27,630 bases of DNA from an uncultured Lactobacillus sp. (GCA_937916845.1 CALFSK010000019.1:1-27630), one strand, 5' to 3'. Shown: positions 16,108 to 25,561, counted from the stretch's first letter. Made by a program: numbers and translations. The notes: generated by a model not told the origin, from the letters alone.

Positions 16108-17712
16108 ATGCCAAAGGATCACCTGAACACTATGTTCCGGGGTGCCCTCATACTCTCGGTTTCGTCGTTAGTGGCCAAGATCTTGAGTGCGGTATACCGG
16201 ATTCCATTACAAAACATGGTGGGAAATACCGGTTTTTACGTTTATCAGCAGATTTATCCGATCTATGGGATCGGGATGACGTTCGCGTTAAACGGGTTTC
16301 CCAACTTCATTTCAAAGTTAGTCGCAGAGCAGCCCGATGAGACGAGCAAATCGTTAGTGACGCGGCGCGCGTTTCATATTTTAAGTGGGCTTTCGTTGAT
16401 CCTATTTCTGGGATTGCAACTCGGTGCTAATTGGATTGCGATTCGGATGGGTGACATCCGGCTGGCGCCGATTGTCAGCGCGGTTGCCTGGATGTTTATC
16501 TTCATGCCGTGGTTAGCTACGGGTCGGGGATATTATCAAGGCCAGTTCTTGATGGGACCCACCGCGGTCTCACAATTAATTGAGCAAGTTGTCCGGGTCG
16601 GTGTGATTATCATGGCCGCGTATTTTAGTATTCACCGTGGCTGGGATGATTACCACATGGGCACGTGGGCAATGAGTTCGGCGGCGTTTGCGGCAATCTG
16701 TTCATCGCTTGTTTTTACCAGCTTTGGGTTAAAATACTTGCTGGCGCCCGCACCACCGGAAACGCACCCCTTACCAAGCTACCGTAAATTAACGAAACGC
16801 TTCATTATTGAAGGCGGGACGTTATGCTTAGTAGCCGCGGTGGTCATCTTGCTGCAATTGATCGATTCGTTTTCGGTCATGAAGGGATTGATGACTCAGG
16901 GGCAACTACCTGACGTGGCAAAGTCCCTCAAAGGTGTTTACGATCGGGGCCAACCGCTCGTCCAACTAGGACTGGTGGTGGCAACCTCGTTTTCAGCCAC
17001 GTTATTGCCAGCGTTAACGAATGCACTGGCCAAACGACAATTAATAGAATTTAAACGGCACACTCAGGCGATGGTCCACGTAAGTTTGGCACTATCGATG
17101 GCGGCGACGGTTGGCTTAATCGTCTTGATGCCCGAAATCAACCGGCTATTGTTCGGTTCCTTGGAAGGGACGACCGCGTTGCGCGTCTACGTGATCAGCA
17201 TTATTTTTGCCGCGCTGATTACGACCTATACGAGTGTGCTCCAGAGTTTGAACCAGTATTCGGCGATGATTATTGGGATCATTGCTGGTCTGGTGACTAA
17301 GTTAACCTTGAACTACACGTTAGTCGTCCGTTACGGGATTAACGGGGCGAGTTTCGTGACGGTGCTTAGTTTGCTGGTGATGTTTATCATCATGTGGCTA
17401 GGGTCACCGGATGATTTACAACAAGTGTTATTAGAAAGCGGCTATGTGATCAAGTTACTAGCCATTAGCATTGGCATGGGAATCGTGGTACTGCTTACTA
17501 GTCACGAGATTCAAGCCTTAGTCGGGCCTGCCATGGCCAATAATCGGGGGACTGCGGGAATCATTACCCTAATTGGTGTGGTGATTGGCGTCGTCGTCTT
17601 CGTTGGCGGAGCGGTCGCTGCGCGGCTGTTCTCAATTCGCGAGTGGCTCGTATTGCCATATGGTAAACGCTTGATCAAAGCCGTTGCAAAAGGAAAGGAA
17701 CATCATTCATGA
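16108..17712 (+). CDS. MOP-superfamily lipid-linked oligosaccharide flippase (SpoVB/MurJ-like)
   Basis: A 534-residue polytopic membrane protein with about 14 hydrophobic segments. Its N-terminal pattern ([37 protein letters not shown]) is typical of the polysaccharide-transporter branch that includes SpoVB, YtgP and YabM. Such proteins flip undecaprenyl-linked sugars or lipid II across the membrane for wall or polysaccharide building. In Bacillus a relative (yabM) occupies the same place downstream of mfd, so this is the probable positional counterpart. Whether the cargo is lipid II or another lipid-linked glycan cannot be read from the sequence. GAAGGGA precedes the ATG. The stop codon overlaps the start of rqcP (ATGA), so translation is coupled. 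Confidence 0.9.
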   Translation: MPKDHLNTMFRGALILSVSSLVAKILSAVYRIPLQNMVGNTGFYVYQQIYPIYGIGMTFALNGFPNFISKLVAEQPDETSKSLVTRRAFHILSGLSLILFLGLQLGANWIAIRMGDIRLAPIVSAVAWMFIFMPWLATGRGYYQGQFLMGPTAVSQLIEQVVRVGVIIMAAYFSIHRGWDDYHMGTWAMSSAAFAAICSSLVFTSFGLKYLLAPAPPETHPLPSYRKLTKRFIIEGGTLCLVAAVVILLQLIDSFSVMKGLMTQGQLPDVAKSLKGVYDRGQPLVQLGLVVATSFSATLLPALTNALAKRQLIEFKRHTQAMVHVSLALSMAATVGLIVLMPEINRLLFGSLEGTTALRVYVISIIFAALITTYTSVLQSLNQYSAMIIGIIAGLVTKLTLNYTLVVRYGINGASFVTVLSLLVMFIIMWLGSPDDLQQVLLESGYVIKLLAISIGMGIVVLLTSHEIQALVGPAMANNRGTAGIITLIGVVIGVVVFVGGAVAARLFSIREWLVLPYGKRLIKAVAKGKEHHS

Positions 17713-17996
17713 GTATGCGACTAGATAAATTTTTAAAGGTTTCTCGGATTATTAAGCGGCGTTCCGTCGCAAAGGAAATTGCGGATAAGGGTCGAATTCA
17801 GATCAACGGTAAAGTTGCCAAGTCTTCCAGTAACGTTAGTGTCGATGACGAATTAATCATTGGCTTTGGTAATAAAACGTTGACTGTTAAGGTGACCCAG
17901 TTGTTAGAAACAACGAAGAAAAACGATGCTGAATTGATGTATGACATTGTTAGCGAAGACTACAAAACGGATTATCGCCAACCTTTTAGCGATTAA
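17709..17996 (+). CDS. rqcP: RqcP, S4-domain ribosome quality-control factor (Hsp15/YabO family)
   Basis: A 95-residue basic protein whose first 60 residues form an S4 RNA-binding fold ([26 protein letters not shown], then [13 protein letters not shown]). In Bacillus the same family member works with RqcH on stalled 50S subunits to add alanine tails to nascent chains, marking them for degradation. AAAGGAAAGGAA lies upstream. The ATG at 17709 overlaps the flippase stop codon; an ATG two codons later would also fit. It is the last gene of the pth-mfd operon, and the adjacent divIC has its own promoter. Confidence 0.93.
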   Translation: MSMRLDKFLKVSRIIKRRSVAKEIADKGRIQINGKVAKSSSNVSVDDELIIGFGNKTLTVKVTQLLETTKKNDAELMYDIVSEDYKTDYRQPFSD

Positions 17997-18055
17997 TTGG
18001 GGCACTTTGGTTTATTAAGATGGCCCGAAACATTGATGCTATCATAATGATGTCG

Positions 18056-18084
18056 TTTACACCGCCGGTTGAAGTTGTTATAAT
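18056..18084 (+). promoter_or_regulatory. divIC promoter
   Basis: TTTACA (18056-18061) and a perfect TATAAT (18079-18084) are 17 bp apart. The leader is about 27 nt and contains GAAAGGA. Confidence 0.8.
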
Positions 18085-18117
18085 TTAGGCAACCCAATTT
18101 GAAAGGACTGCACTAGC

Positions 18118-18516
18118 ATGACGAATGGTTCACGGAATAACGTCAAACAGTTAAATAATGATTATTCGCGGCAAGTTGCAACTGACCATCAGGGACAGAA
18201 GCAACGCGTCAGTCAAGTTCGGAAACGACGGTTTGTTTTGATCGTGGCAGTATTTGGTGCGTTGATGTTGTTTTTTGGCTATCAGCTGATCAATACGCGA
18301 GTAAGTTTGCATCAGGTGAATCAGCAAGTTGCGACTAGTCAGGTCAAATTGAAGAAAGCACAACAAAAAAACGGCCAGCTAGAAACGGAAATCAAGCAAC
18401 TCAATAATAAGGATTATTTACAAAAGTTATTGCGTTCAAAGTACGATTACACGAAGAGCGGCGAAACGGTTTATAGCTTACCAAATGACAATGCGTCTGA
18501 CGTAACTGCTAATTAG
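18118..18516 (+). CDS. divIC: Septum formation initiator DivIC (FtsB family)
   Basis: A 132-residue bitopic membrane protein. A basic cytoplasmic start of about 38 residues is followed by one membrane segment (39-58, FVLIVAVFGALMLFFGYQLI) and then an external coiled coil rich in Gln, Lys and Leu (about 62-98) before a short tail. DivIC joins FtsL and DivIB in the divisome and helps to switch on septal wall synthesis. Family assignment rests on size, topology, the DYLQKLLRSKYDY segment and the rqcP-divIC-yabR order conserved in Firmicutes. GAAAGGA precedes the ATG. Confidence 0.92.
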   Translation: MTNGSRNNVKQLNNDYSRQVATDHQGQKQRVSQVRKRRFVLIVAVFGALMLFFGYQLINTRVSLHQVNQQVATSQVKLKKAQQKNGQLETEIKQLNNKDYLQKLLRSKYDYTKSGETVYSLPNDNASDVTAN

Positions 18517-18526
18517 ACGGGGATGC

Positions 18527-18556
18527 GGTCTGCTTTTTGAAAGTAGACCACTTTTT
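18527..18556 (+). terminator. Terminator after divIC
   Basis: GGTCTGCTTT pairs with AAAGTAGACC (one G-U pair) around TTG and is followed by ACTTTTT. Confidence 0.75.
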
Positions 18557-18596
18557 GCTCGTTGTTCAAATGTTTAACTCGGTATTTCACAAAGTA

Positions 18597-18605
18597 TGCT
18601 ATACT
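18597..18605 (+). promoter_or_regulatory. Promoter of the S1-domain gene (extended -10)
   Basis: TG-C-TATACT is a good extended -10 that lies about 36 bp before the start codon. No -35 with correct spacing is clear. Confidence 0.6.
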
Positions 18606-18640
18606 AAAACCATTATTTCATAGGAGGAACAACTTTTTTT

Positions 18641-19186
18641 ATGGCAATTGAAGTAGGTACGAAAGTCACTGGTAAGGTATCTGGGATCACTAACTTTGGT
18701 GCGTTTGTGAATCTGGGTAATAATCAAACGGGACTAGTACACATCAGCGAAGTTTCCGATGGCTTTGTTAAGGATATCCACGATGTTTTGAGTGTTGGCG
18801 ACGAAGTGACCGTCAAAGTGTTATCCGTTGGGAATGATGGTAAGATCGGATTATCAATCCGTAAAGCGGTCGATCATCCACAGGGTGAACACAGCCACAA
18901 TGACCATCATAACGCCCATCAAGGTGGGAACCACCAGGGTAATAATCATGGTCACTCTGATCATAATGAACACCAAAGCAATGGTAACCATCGCGAACGT
19001 TCCAACAATTTCCATTCACGGGGCGGTAACGGCGGTGGTCGTTTCCAATCACGTCAACATGAAAATAAGAAACAAGACTTTGATTCATTGATGTCCGGTT
19101 TCTTAAAGGACAGTGAAGACCGGTTGGCAACGTTGAAGCGCAACACTGAAGGCAAACGCGGTGGCCGTGGCGGTCGTCGCAGCTAA
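18641..19186 (+). CDS. yabR: S1-domain RNA-binding protein (YabR/general-stress GSP13 type) with His-rich linker
   Basis: This 181-residue protein has one S1 RNA-binding domain at residues 1-76 (KVTGKVSGITNFGAFVNLGNNQTGLVHISEVSDGFV, GDEVTVKVLSV, GKIGLSIRKA). Members bind RNA or the ribosome; the exact job is unknown. Residues 79-117 are unusually rich in His, Asn and Gly, with twelve His. An RGG patch (127-135) and a basic Gly/Arg end (171-181) follow. The family is usually shorter (about 120-130 residues), so the low-complexity linker is an insertion. AGGAGG lies upstream with a long T-rich spacer. The gene is monocistronic, with a promoter and strong terminator. Position after divIC matches yabR of Bacillus. 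Confidence 0.88.
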   Translation: MAIEVGTKVTGKVSGITNFGAFVNLGNNQTGLVHISEVSDGFVKDIHDVLSVGDEVTVKVLSVGNDGKIGLSIRKAVDHPQGEHSHNDHHNAHQGGNHQGNNHGHSDHNEHQSNGNHRERSNNFHSRGGNGGGRFQSRQHENKKQDFDSLMSGFLKDSEDRLATLKRNTEGKRGGRGGRRS

Positions 19187-19222
19187 TACTCAGTAGCTTG
19201 CTGCCATTAATTTAATTTAAAT

Positions 19223-19268
19223 AAAAAAGCACGGACGTGACGCATACGGGTCACGTCCGTATTTTTTT
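19223..19268 (+). terminator. Terminator after the S1-domain gene
   Basis: ACGGACGTGAC (19231-19241) and GTCACGTCCGT (19250-19260) form an 11-bp perfect stem, preceded by AAAAAA and followed by seven T. Confidence 0.93.
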
Positions 19269-19303
19269 AAAATGGCTTTTAAAATTAAGTGAGAGGTGAT
19301 TTA

Positions 19304-20656
19304 ATGACCCCAGTTCAACAATTTAATCGCCAATTAGCACGTGCACAGTTACTGAAACCTGATGTGACGGTGGTCGTCGCCGTTTCGACCGGTGTTGACT
19401 CGATGGTACTGTTGACGTTATTGCAGCGGCTCCCCGTTGCACAACGGCCGCAACTCGTGGTCGCACACGTTAACCACCATTTGCGCAAGCAAAGTCAACG
19501 TGAAGCGGAATTTTTGCGGGCGTATTGCGACCAGCACGAACTCACACTACGGCTGGCAGATTGGTCGGTCGCACAACACCCGCTTACCGGGGTCGAGGCA
19601 GCGGGGCGCGCGTTTCGGTATCAGTTTTTTACCGACGTGATGCACGCTACCCATGCGAGTGCGGTGCTGACCGCACACCATGCGAATGATCAAACTGAAA
19701 CTTATTTAATGAAGTTAGCCCGCGGGGGAGACTTGGCACAGCTGACGGGGATTAGGCCACAGCGGCCATTCGCTTCCGGTCAACTCGTGCGGCCGCTGCT
19801 GACGTGGTCCAAACCGCAGATCCGTGAATACGCGGCGGCGCATCAAGTCACATTCTTTGAAGATGTGACTAATCAAGACGTGCGGCTGACGCGGAACCGG
19901 ATTCGGCATCGGGTCGTTCCCGAACTTTTAGCGGTCAATCCTGAACTGCTAACGCACGTTGCGGCGTACGAACGACAGTTGCAGACTTTATTGGAAGCAA
20001 AGCAAGCCATGGTGACGCAATTATTACCGACCGTGGTCGGGACGGATCGTCGTTTGAAACTGGCTGCATTTAACCAGATATTACCGCAATGGCAACTACC
20101 CGTCTTAAAAGGTTGGCTCGAACAGCGGACGGGTCAGCTCGTTAGTGAAGATAAGTTAACCCCCGTACGACACTGGATTCAAAATGGAAACCAGCCGACC
20201 GGGAAGCGCCAAATAAGTGGGAACATGGACTTGGTGAAAAGGGTTGGTACCATTGATGTTCAACCACATAAAAAAAGGGTTAAAAAGTTAATGCCCGTTG
20301 AAAAAACTATGGTAGACTTAAACCAATGGCAGAAAATAACTGCAACTCAAACTGTGGGTTTATTCACGCGGATGACTGAGCAGACTGCCCAGCCCTTGCG
20401 ATTAACGGATACGGATTGGCCGCTTTGCTTTCGGCCATGGCAGGCGAGTGACCAGCTCACGCTTCGGGGTGGCGGTCACCAGTCAGTTCGCCGGATTTTA
20501 ATTAATCAAAAGATTCCGGCTGGTCAGCGTGACGGTGTCCACGTGTTAGTGAACGCACGGGGCGAGGTCTTATGGGTCGTGGGACATAAGTTTACTTATC
20601 GTGCCCATGATTTTGGAACACAAACAGTATTTTTAGCCTTAAAACATGAGAGTTGA
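19304..20656 (+). CDS. tilS: tRNA(Ile)-lysidine synthase
   Basis: The 450-residue enzyme attaches lysine to C34 of the CAU-anticodon tRNA-Ile with ATP, changing it from Met to Ile decoding; it is normally essential. The N-terminal PP-loop ATPase reads [13 protein letters not shown], so the usual SGGxDS is STGVDS (28-33). HVNHHLR, the RxEAE-type segment and [19 protein letters not shown] follow as expected, and the C-terminal TilS domain ends at about 450. The ATG at 19304 was chosen because AGAGGTGAT (19292-19300) is just upstream; a GTG at 19289 would overlap that site. It is followed by hpt after 19 nt and is in the tilS-hpt-ftsH cluster of Firmicutes. No own promoter is obvious after the upstream terminator. 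Confidence 0.95.
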   Translation: MTPVQQFNRQLARAQLLKPDVTVVVAVSTGVDSMVLLTLLQRLPVAQRPQLVVAHVNHHLRKQSQREAEFLRAYCDQHELTLRLADWSVAQHPLTGVEAAGRAFRYQFFTDVMHATHASAVLTAHHANDQTETYLMKLARGGDLAQLTGIRPQRPFASGQLVRPLLTWSKPQIREYAAAHQVTFFEDVTNQDVRLTRNRIRHRVVPELLAVNPELLTHVAAYERQLQTLLEAKQAMVTQLLPTVVGTDRRLKLAAFNQILPQWQLPVLKGWLEQRTGQLVSEDKLTPVRHWIQNGNQPTGKRQISGNMDLVKRVGTIDVQPHKKRVKKLMPVEKTMVDLNQWQKITATQTVGLFTRMTEQTAQPLRLTDTDWPLCFRPWQASDQLTLRGGGHQSVRRILINQKIPAGQRDGVHVLVNARGEVLWVVGHKFTYRAHDFGTQTVFLALKHES

Positions 20657-20675
20657 AAGGAGTACATCTGAAACG

Positions 20676-21215
20676 ATGAACAACGACATTGAACGAGTAC
20701 TTTATAGTCGCGAGGATATCCATCAGGTTGCACAGAAACTTGGAAAAGAATTAACGACCGCGTATGCCGGCAAGAACCCACTAATTATTTGCGTACTCAA
20801 GGGTGCCGTGTTATTCACAACGGATATTATCCGGGAGATGGACATTTATGCGGATCTTGATTTTATCAACCTGTCCAGTTACGGTAATGAGACCATATCA
20901 AGTGGTGAAGTTCAGCTAACGAAGGACCTTGATGCGGATGTCACTGGCCGCGATGTGCTAGTCATCGAAGACATTATTGATACTGGTCGGACGCTGAAGT
21001 TTTTGGTGGACCTGTTAAAACGACGGGACGTCAACTCTGTAAAGGTCTGCACGCTGCTAGATAAACCAGCAGGGCGCCTCGTGGATATTAAGGCTGATTA
21101 CATTGGGTTTGAAGTGCCAAACGAGTTTGTCGTCGGCTACGGATTAGACTATGCGGAACGCTATCGTAACTTACCGTATGTCGGAATTCTCAAGCCAAAA
21201 ATTTATGAGCATTAA
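20676..21215 (+). CDS. hpt: Hypoxanthine(-guanine) phosphoribosyltransferase
   Basis: A 179-residue cytoplasmic purine-salvage enzyme that joins hypoxanthine or guanine to PRPP to make IMP or GMP. The PRPP-binding motif is visible at [14 protein letters not shown] (Glu98-Asp99 and Asp102-Thr106), and the base-binding region near [26 protein letters not shown] is conserved. The ATG at 20676 starts the conserved [11 protein letters not shown]; a longer frame from 20646 would run into tilS. GAAAGGAG lies upstream with a long spacer of 13 nt. It is co-transcribed with tilS; in Bacillus the two products also act together as regulators of ftsH, which lies next. Confidence 0.96.
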   Translation: MNNDIERVLYSREDIHQVAQKLGKELTTAYAGKNPLIICVLKGAVLFTTDIIREMDIYADLDFINLSSYGNETISSGEVQLTKDLDADVTGRDVLVIEDIIDTGRTLKFLVDLLKRRDVNSVKVCTLLDKPAGRLVDIKADYIGFEVPNEFVVGYGLDYAERYRNLPYVGILKPKIYEH

Positions 21216-21218
21216 TAA

Positions 21219-21248
21219 TTGGTCAATGATAGTCAAATGTGCTATTAT
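21219..21248 (+). promoter_or_regulatory. ftsH promoter
   Basis: TTGGTC (21219-21224) and TATTAT (21243-21248) are 18 bp apart. The CtsR-type box overlaps the -35 and spacer. The leader would be about 60 nt. Confidence 0.65.
21221..21237 (+). promoter_or_regulatory. CtsR operator at ftsH
   Basis: GGTCAATGATAGTCAAA agrees with the CtsR heptad direct repeat RGTCAAANANRGTCAAA except for one base (T for A at position 7). It overlaps the -35 of the ftsH promoter, as a repressor site should. From memory, ftsH of L. plantarum has been reported as a CtsR regulon member, which fits. Confidence 0.85.
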
Positions 21249-21315
21249 TTAGACTATCGAAGTAGAGTACCATGCTTTTAATAGTATATAAAAAGTTTCG
21301 ATGAAGGAGGCACAT

Positions 21316-23544
21316 ATGAACAATCGACGCAATGGACTCTTTCGTAATAGCTTATTTTATATTTTGATCTTCTTAAGCTTGATGGGGATTATCTACTTCT
21401 TTTTCGGTGGAAATTCCAGCTCACAGACCCAAAATATTCGCTATAGCGAATTTGTCAAACAATTAGACAAGAATAACGTTAAGAACGTTAGCATCCAGCC
21501 TAGTGGTGGCGTCTACAAGGTAACCGGTTCATATCGTAAGGCACAAACAACTTCTTCCGCTAACGCGTTAGGGATTAAGAGTGCTTCAACGAAGACCACG
21601 TCGTTTTCAACAACTATGTTGGAAAACAATTCGACGGTCGACCGCGTTTCTAAGTTGGCGGCTACACACAACGTTAATTTGACGGCAAAAGCTGAAGAAT
21701 CTAGCGGAATCTGGGTCACGTTATTAATGTATATCGCGCCATTGATCCTGTTTGTATTCCTATTCTACATGATGATGGGACAAGCCGGTCAGGGTGGCGG
21801 TAACAATCGTGTAATGAACTTTGGTAAGACTAAGGCTAAACCAGCCGACAGTAAACAAAACAAAGTTCGTTTCTCAGATGTTGCTGGTGAAGAAGAAGAA
21901 AAGCAAGAATTGGTCGAAGTTGTCGAATTCTTGAAAGATCCGCGCAAGTTCGTTTCATTGGGCGCTCGGATCCCATCGGGGGTACTTCTCGAGGGGCCTC
22001 CGGGTACTGGTAAAACGTTGCTTGCCAAAGCGGTTGCCGGTGAAGCCGGCGTGCCGTTCTTCTCAATCTCTGGCTCTGACTTCGTCGAAATGTTCGTCGG
22101 GGTTGGTGCTAGCCGGGTTCGTGACTTGTTTGAACAAGCTAAGAAGAACGCACCGTCAATCATCTTTATTGATGAAATTGATGCCGTTGGGCGGCAACGT
22201 GGTAACGGTATGGGCGGCGGTCATGATGAACGTGAACAAACTTTGAACCAATTATTGGTTGAAATGGATGGTTTCACGGGTAACGAAGGTGTTATCGTCA
22301 TGGCTGCGACTAACCGTTCTGATGTTTTGGACCCTGCCTTACTTCGTCCAGGTCGTTTTGACCGGAAGATCTTGGTTGGTCGTCCTGACGTCAAGGGCCG
22401 TGAAGCTATTTTGAAAGTCCATGCTAAGAACAAGCCATTGGCTGCCGATGTTGATTTGAAAGAAATCGCTAAGCAAACGCCTGGGTTTGTGGGTGCCGAC
22501 CTTGAAAACTTATTGAACGAAGCGGCGTTGTTAGCTGCTCGTCGGAATAAGAAACAAGTCGACGCATCTGACTTAGATGAGGCTGAAGACCGGGTTATCG
22601 CTGGTCCAGCCAAGCATGATCGCGTGGTCAGCAAGCGAGAACGGGAAACCGTTGCCTACCATGAAGCTGGTCATACGATTGTCGGGTTGGTCTTAAACGA
22701 TGCACGGGTCGTTCATAAAGTTACAATCGTGCCACGGGGTCGTGCTGGCGGTTACGCCATCATGTTGCCACGTGAAGATCAAATGTTAATGTCCAAACGT
22801 GATGCTAAGGAACAGATGGCTGGTTTAATGGGTGGTCGTGCCGCTGAAGAAATTATCTTTGACGCACAATCATCTGGTGCTTCTAATGACTTTGAACAGG
22901 CAACGCAAATTGCCCGTGCCATGGTGACCCAATACGGGATGAGTGAAAAACTCGGACCGGTTGAATTAGAAAACGCCAACCAGCAAGCTGCTTACCAACA
23001 AGGGATGGGCGCCAACGCCTTTTCACAACACACGGCGCAATTAATTGATGACGAAGTTCGACGGTTAGCTGAAGAAGCACACCAGACAGCTACGGATATC
23101 ATTCAATCACACCGTGATCAACATAAGGTGATTGCGGAAGCCCTCTTGAAGTACGAAACCTTGGATGAAAAGCAAATCCTCAGTTTGTTTAAGACTGGTG
23201 AAATGCCAATTAAAGATAGTGCAAGCGAATTTCCTAGTGAAAAAGCGGCCACTTTCGAAGAATCCAAGCGTGAATTGGAACGGCGTGAAGCTGAAAAGCA
23301 AGCGTCACAATCCAGCGAAGGCACTTCACAGAGTAGCGAAGCAACTTCAGCAGCGTCTGCAGCAAGCAGCATTTCTGAAGCGCCAACCTTCCCAAGTGAA
23401 TCACAAGCGACTTCTGAAGCAACTAGTGCACCAAAATCAGCGGATGCTTCCGTTGATGATACGGAAACTGGTTTGCCAGGTGAGGACAGTGCCGAGAGCG
23501 CTGCACCGAAGTCAGAAGATAACAACGATGATAGCCAAGCTTAA
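21316..23544 (+). CDS. ftsH: ATP-dependent membrane zinc metalloprotease FtsH
   Basis: A 742-residue hexameric membrane protease that degrades damaged membrane and some soluble proteins. Membrane segments are at about 12-31 and 131-154, with the external domain between. The AAA module has Walker A GPPGTGKT (227-234), Walker [12 protein letters not shown] and the second region of homology near [12 protein letters not shown]. The zinc site HEAGH is at 449-453. The last 90 or so residues are rich in Ser, Glu, Ala and Asp and look disordered. ATG 21316 was taken because AAGGAGG (21304-21310) is just upstream; the in-frame ATG at 21301 includes that site. The gene has its own CtsR-type operator and a terminator. 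Confidence 0.97.
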   Translation: MNNRRNGLFRNSLFYILIFLSLMGIIYFFFGGNSSSQTQNIRYSEFVKQLDKNNVKNVSIQPSGGVYKVTGSYRKAQTTSSANALGIKSASTKTTSFSTTMLENNSTVDRVSKLAATHNVNLTAKAEESSGIWVTLLMYIAPLILFVFLFYMMMGQAGQGGGNNRVMNFGKTKAKPADSKQNKVRFSDVAGEEEEKQELVEVVEFLKDPRKFVSLGARIPSGVLLEGPPGTGKTLLAKAVAGEAGVPFFSISGSDFVEMFVGVGASRVRDLFEQAKKNAPSIIFIDEIDAVGRQRGNGMGGGHDEREQTLNQLLVEMDGFTGNEGVIVMAATNRSDVLDPALLRPGRFDRKILVGRPDVKGREAILKVHAKNKPLAADVDLKEIAKQTPGFVGADLENLLNEAALLAARRNKKQVDASDLDEAEDRVIAGPAKHDRVVSKRERETVAYHEAGHTIVGLVLNDARVVHKVTIVPRGRAGGYAIMLPREDQMLMSKRDAKEQMAGLMGGRAAEEIIFDAQSSGASNDFEQATQIARAMVTQYGMSEKLGPVELENANQQAAYQQGMGANAFSQHTAQLIDDEVRRLAEEAHQTATDIIQSHRDQHKVIAEALLKYETLDEKQILSLFKTGEMPIKDSASEFPSEKAATFEESKRELERREAEKQASQSSEGTSQSSEATSAASAASSISEAPTFPSESQATSEATSAPKSADASVDDTETGLPGEDSAESAAPKSEDNNDDSQA

Positions 23545-23563
23545 TTAAAATCAAGCTATAAAG

Positions 23564-23591
23564 GAGCCGGGACTTTGTCTCGGCTCTTTTT
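23564..23591 (+). terminator. Terminator after ftsH
   Basis: GAGCCGGGAC pairs with GTCTCGGCTC (one G-U pair) around TTT and is followed by five T. Its 3' arm overlaps the -35 of the predicted hslO promoter. Confidence 0.92.
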
Positions 23592-23603
23592 ATGCGGTAT
23601 GAT
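23575..23603 (+). promoter_or_regulatory. hslO-dus promoter, overlapping the ftsH terminator
   Basis: TTGTCT (23575-23580) and TATGAT (23598-23603) are 17 bp apart. The -35 is made from the loop and 3' arm of the ftsH terminator. The leader is about 30 nt and contains GATAGGAG. Confidence 0.5.
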
Positions 23604-23639
23604 ATTGCAGAATATTAAATGTGAGATAGGAGTATTTAA

Positions 23640-24527
23640 ATGGCAGATTATTTAGTAAAGAGTGTGGCGGGTAACGAAATGTTTCGGGCGTACGCTGTGA
23701 ACGCAACGGGAATTGTCGCGGAAGCACAACGCCGGCACGATACTTGGAGTGCAGCTTCAGCAGCGCTAGGACGGAGTTTAGTCGGGACGTTGCTACTAGC
23801 GTCATCCGTATTAAAGGGTGACGAACGGATGACCGTTAAAATTAACGGGAACGGACCGGTCGGTGGCATTGTGATCGATGGAAACGCCAATGGGACGGTG
23901 AAGGGGTATCTACAACACCCCCATATTCACTTACCATTGAATGAAAAACACAAGATCGACGTTAAGGGTGCCGTTGGGACTGACGGCTTTTTATCGGTCA
24001 CGAAGGATCAGGGTGTTGGTGATCCATTTACCGGGACGGTTGCCTTAGTTTCTGGTGAACTCGGTGAAGACTTTACCTATTACCTCGCACAGTCTGAACA
24101 GATTCCGTCGGCCGTGGGCTTGTCCGTTTTTGTGAACGATGATAATACGATCGGTGTTGCGGGCGGCTTCCTAGTGCAAGTTTTGCCCAACGCCACTGAT
24201 GAGGCGATTGATACCTTAGAAAACAAACTAAAAGACATGCCGCTAGTTTCGCAACTCTTACGGGAAGGTAAGACGCCAGAAGACGTTTTGGACCTATTAT
24301 TTGATGGTGACGTGAAAGTCTTGGATAAGATGCCGGTCAAGTTTGAATGTGATTGTTCTAAGGAACGTTTTGCAGAATCACTGATGGCGTTGCCGAAGCA
24401 CGAAGTTCGTGAAATGATCGATGAAGACCACGGTGCAACGGCCGTTTGCCATTTTTGTGGGAATGAATACTACTTCAGCGAAGCGGAGCTAGAAGCAGTG
24501 CTTTCACGTTCTAAGGGTGATGCTTAG
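23640..24527 (+). CDS. hslO: Redox-regulated chaperone Hsp33
   Basis: A 295-residue cytoplasmic holdase that is switched on by oxidation. Four zinc-binding cysteines form the redox switch: Cys237 and Cys239 (CDC) and Cys270 and Cys273 (CHFC), all intact. The N-terminal domain carries the GNGPVGGIVIDGNANG segment typical of the family. TAGGAG precedes the ATG. It follows ftsH after a terminator and overlaps the control region of dus: its last codons contain the ribosome-binding site of that gene. The stress-protein neighbours (FtsH, Hsp33) point to a shared role in damage response. Confidence 0.97.
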   Translation: MADYLVKSVAGNEMFRAYAVNATGIVAEAQRRHDTWSAASAALGRSLVGTLLLASSVLKGDERMTVKINGNGPVGGIVIDGNANGTVKGYLQHPHIHLPLNEKHKIDVKGAVGTDGFLSVTKDQGVGDPFTGTVALVSGELGEDFTYYLAQSEQIPSAVGLSVFVNDDNTIGVAGGFLVQVLPNATDEAIDTLENKLKDMPLVSQLLREGKTPEDVLDLLFDGDVKVLDKMPVKFECDCSKERFAESLMALPKHEVREMIDEDHGATAVCHFCGNEYYFSEAELEAVLSRSKGDA

Positions 24528-24528
24528 C

Positions 24529-25542
24529 ATGACCCTTAACACACCGTGGCAGATTGGAAACGTGACGATTCCGAATCGGTTAGTAGTGGCTCCCATGGCG
24601 GGGGTGACTAACGCAGCGTTTCGGGTGATCTGTAAAGATTTTGGCGCAGGACTAGTCGTTTGTGAGATGATCTCGGATCGTGGCATCATGTACCATAATC
24701 AAAAGACGTTGGATATGATGTTTGTTGATCCTAAGGAACACCCGATGAGTATTCAGATCTTTGGTGGGTCTAAGGAGACCTTGGTCCACGCAGCCAAGTT
24801 CGTTGATCAGCAGACAACGGCGGATATTATTGACATTAACATGGGGTGCCCGGTGAATAAGGTCGTCAAGACGGACGCGGGTGCCAAATGGTTGCTGGAC
24901 CCAAATAAGGTTTATGAGATGGTGGCAGCCGTTACCGCGGCCGTTCAAAAACCCGTGACGGTCAAGATGCGGACGGGTTGGGATGACCAGCACGTGTACG
25001 CGGTTGAAAATGCGCGGGCTGCTGAACGAGCTGGTGCTGCGGCGCTTGCCATGCACGGGCGGACCCGCAAACAGATGTACCGAGGAAACGCCGACTGGGA
25101 TATTCTGAAGCAAGTGGCTGACGCCCTAACCATTCCATTTATGGGTAATGGGGATGTCCGGACGCCGCAAGATGCCGAAAAGATGTTAACGGAAGTCGGT
25201 GCGGACGCCGTTATGATGGGCCGTGCAGTTGAAGGCAACCCGTGGATTTTAAAACAGACGGCGCATTATTTAAAGACGGGGGTGTTGTTACCCGCGCCTA
25301 CGCCAGCTGAGAAGATGGCGACGGCGCAGGAACATTTACGTCGGTTAGTCGCTCTGAAAGGTGAGCGGGGCGGTTCGCACGAATTTCGTGAACAGGCGCC
25401 CTACTACTTGAAGGGGATTCCCCGGTCGGCACGGACGAAGGTTGCTTTGATGGAGTCAGAGTCGTCAGCGGAAATGGTGACGATTTTACAGGCGTTTACG
25501 GCCCAAACGGAAACTTATTTGGCAACGAAAGCGTTAAAGTGA
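24529..25542 (+). CDS. dus: tRNA-dihydrouridine synthase (DusB type)
   Basis: A 337-residue FMN enzyme that reduces specific uridines of tRNA to dihydrouridine. Visible motifs are PMAGVTNAAFR, the catalytic Cys107 in INMGCPVNKV, KMRTGW, HGRTRKQMYRG, the FMN-binding GNGDV and MGRA. The ATG at 24529 (one base after the hslO stop) is 9 nt from AAGGGTG (24513-24519). The ATG at 24520 and the GTG at 24517 lie in or against that ribosome-binding site and are less likely. It is co-transcribed with hslO, and its stop codon lies in a weak hairpin. Which uridines it modifies is not readable from the sequence. Confidence 0.95.
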   Translation: MTLNTPWQIGNVTIPNRLVVAPMAGVTNAAFRVICKDFGAGLVVCEMISDRGIMYHNQKTLDMMFVDPKEHPMSIQIFGGSKETLVHAAKFVDQQTTADIIDINMGCPVNKVVKTDAGAKWLLDPNKVYEMVAAVTAAVQKPVTVKMRTGWDDQHVYAVENARAAERAGAAALAMHGRTRKQMYRGNADWDILKQVADALTIPFMGNGDVRTPQDAEKMLTEVGADAVMMGRAVEGNPWILKQTAHYLKTGVLLPAPTPAEKMATAQEHLRRLVALKGERGGSHEFREQAPYYLKGIPRSARTKVALMESESSAEMVTILQAFTAQTETYLATKALK

Positions 25543-25561
25543 AGAATTCACTTGCATTTTT
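25537..25561 (+). terminator. Possible weak terminator overlapping the dus stop codon
   Basis: AAGTGAA and TTCACTT form a 7-bp AT-rich stem around GAA, followed by GCATTTTT. The stop codon of dus is within the first arm. The weak stem suggests partial read-through into lysS. Confidence 0.35.
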
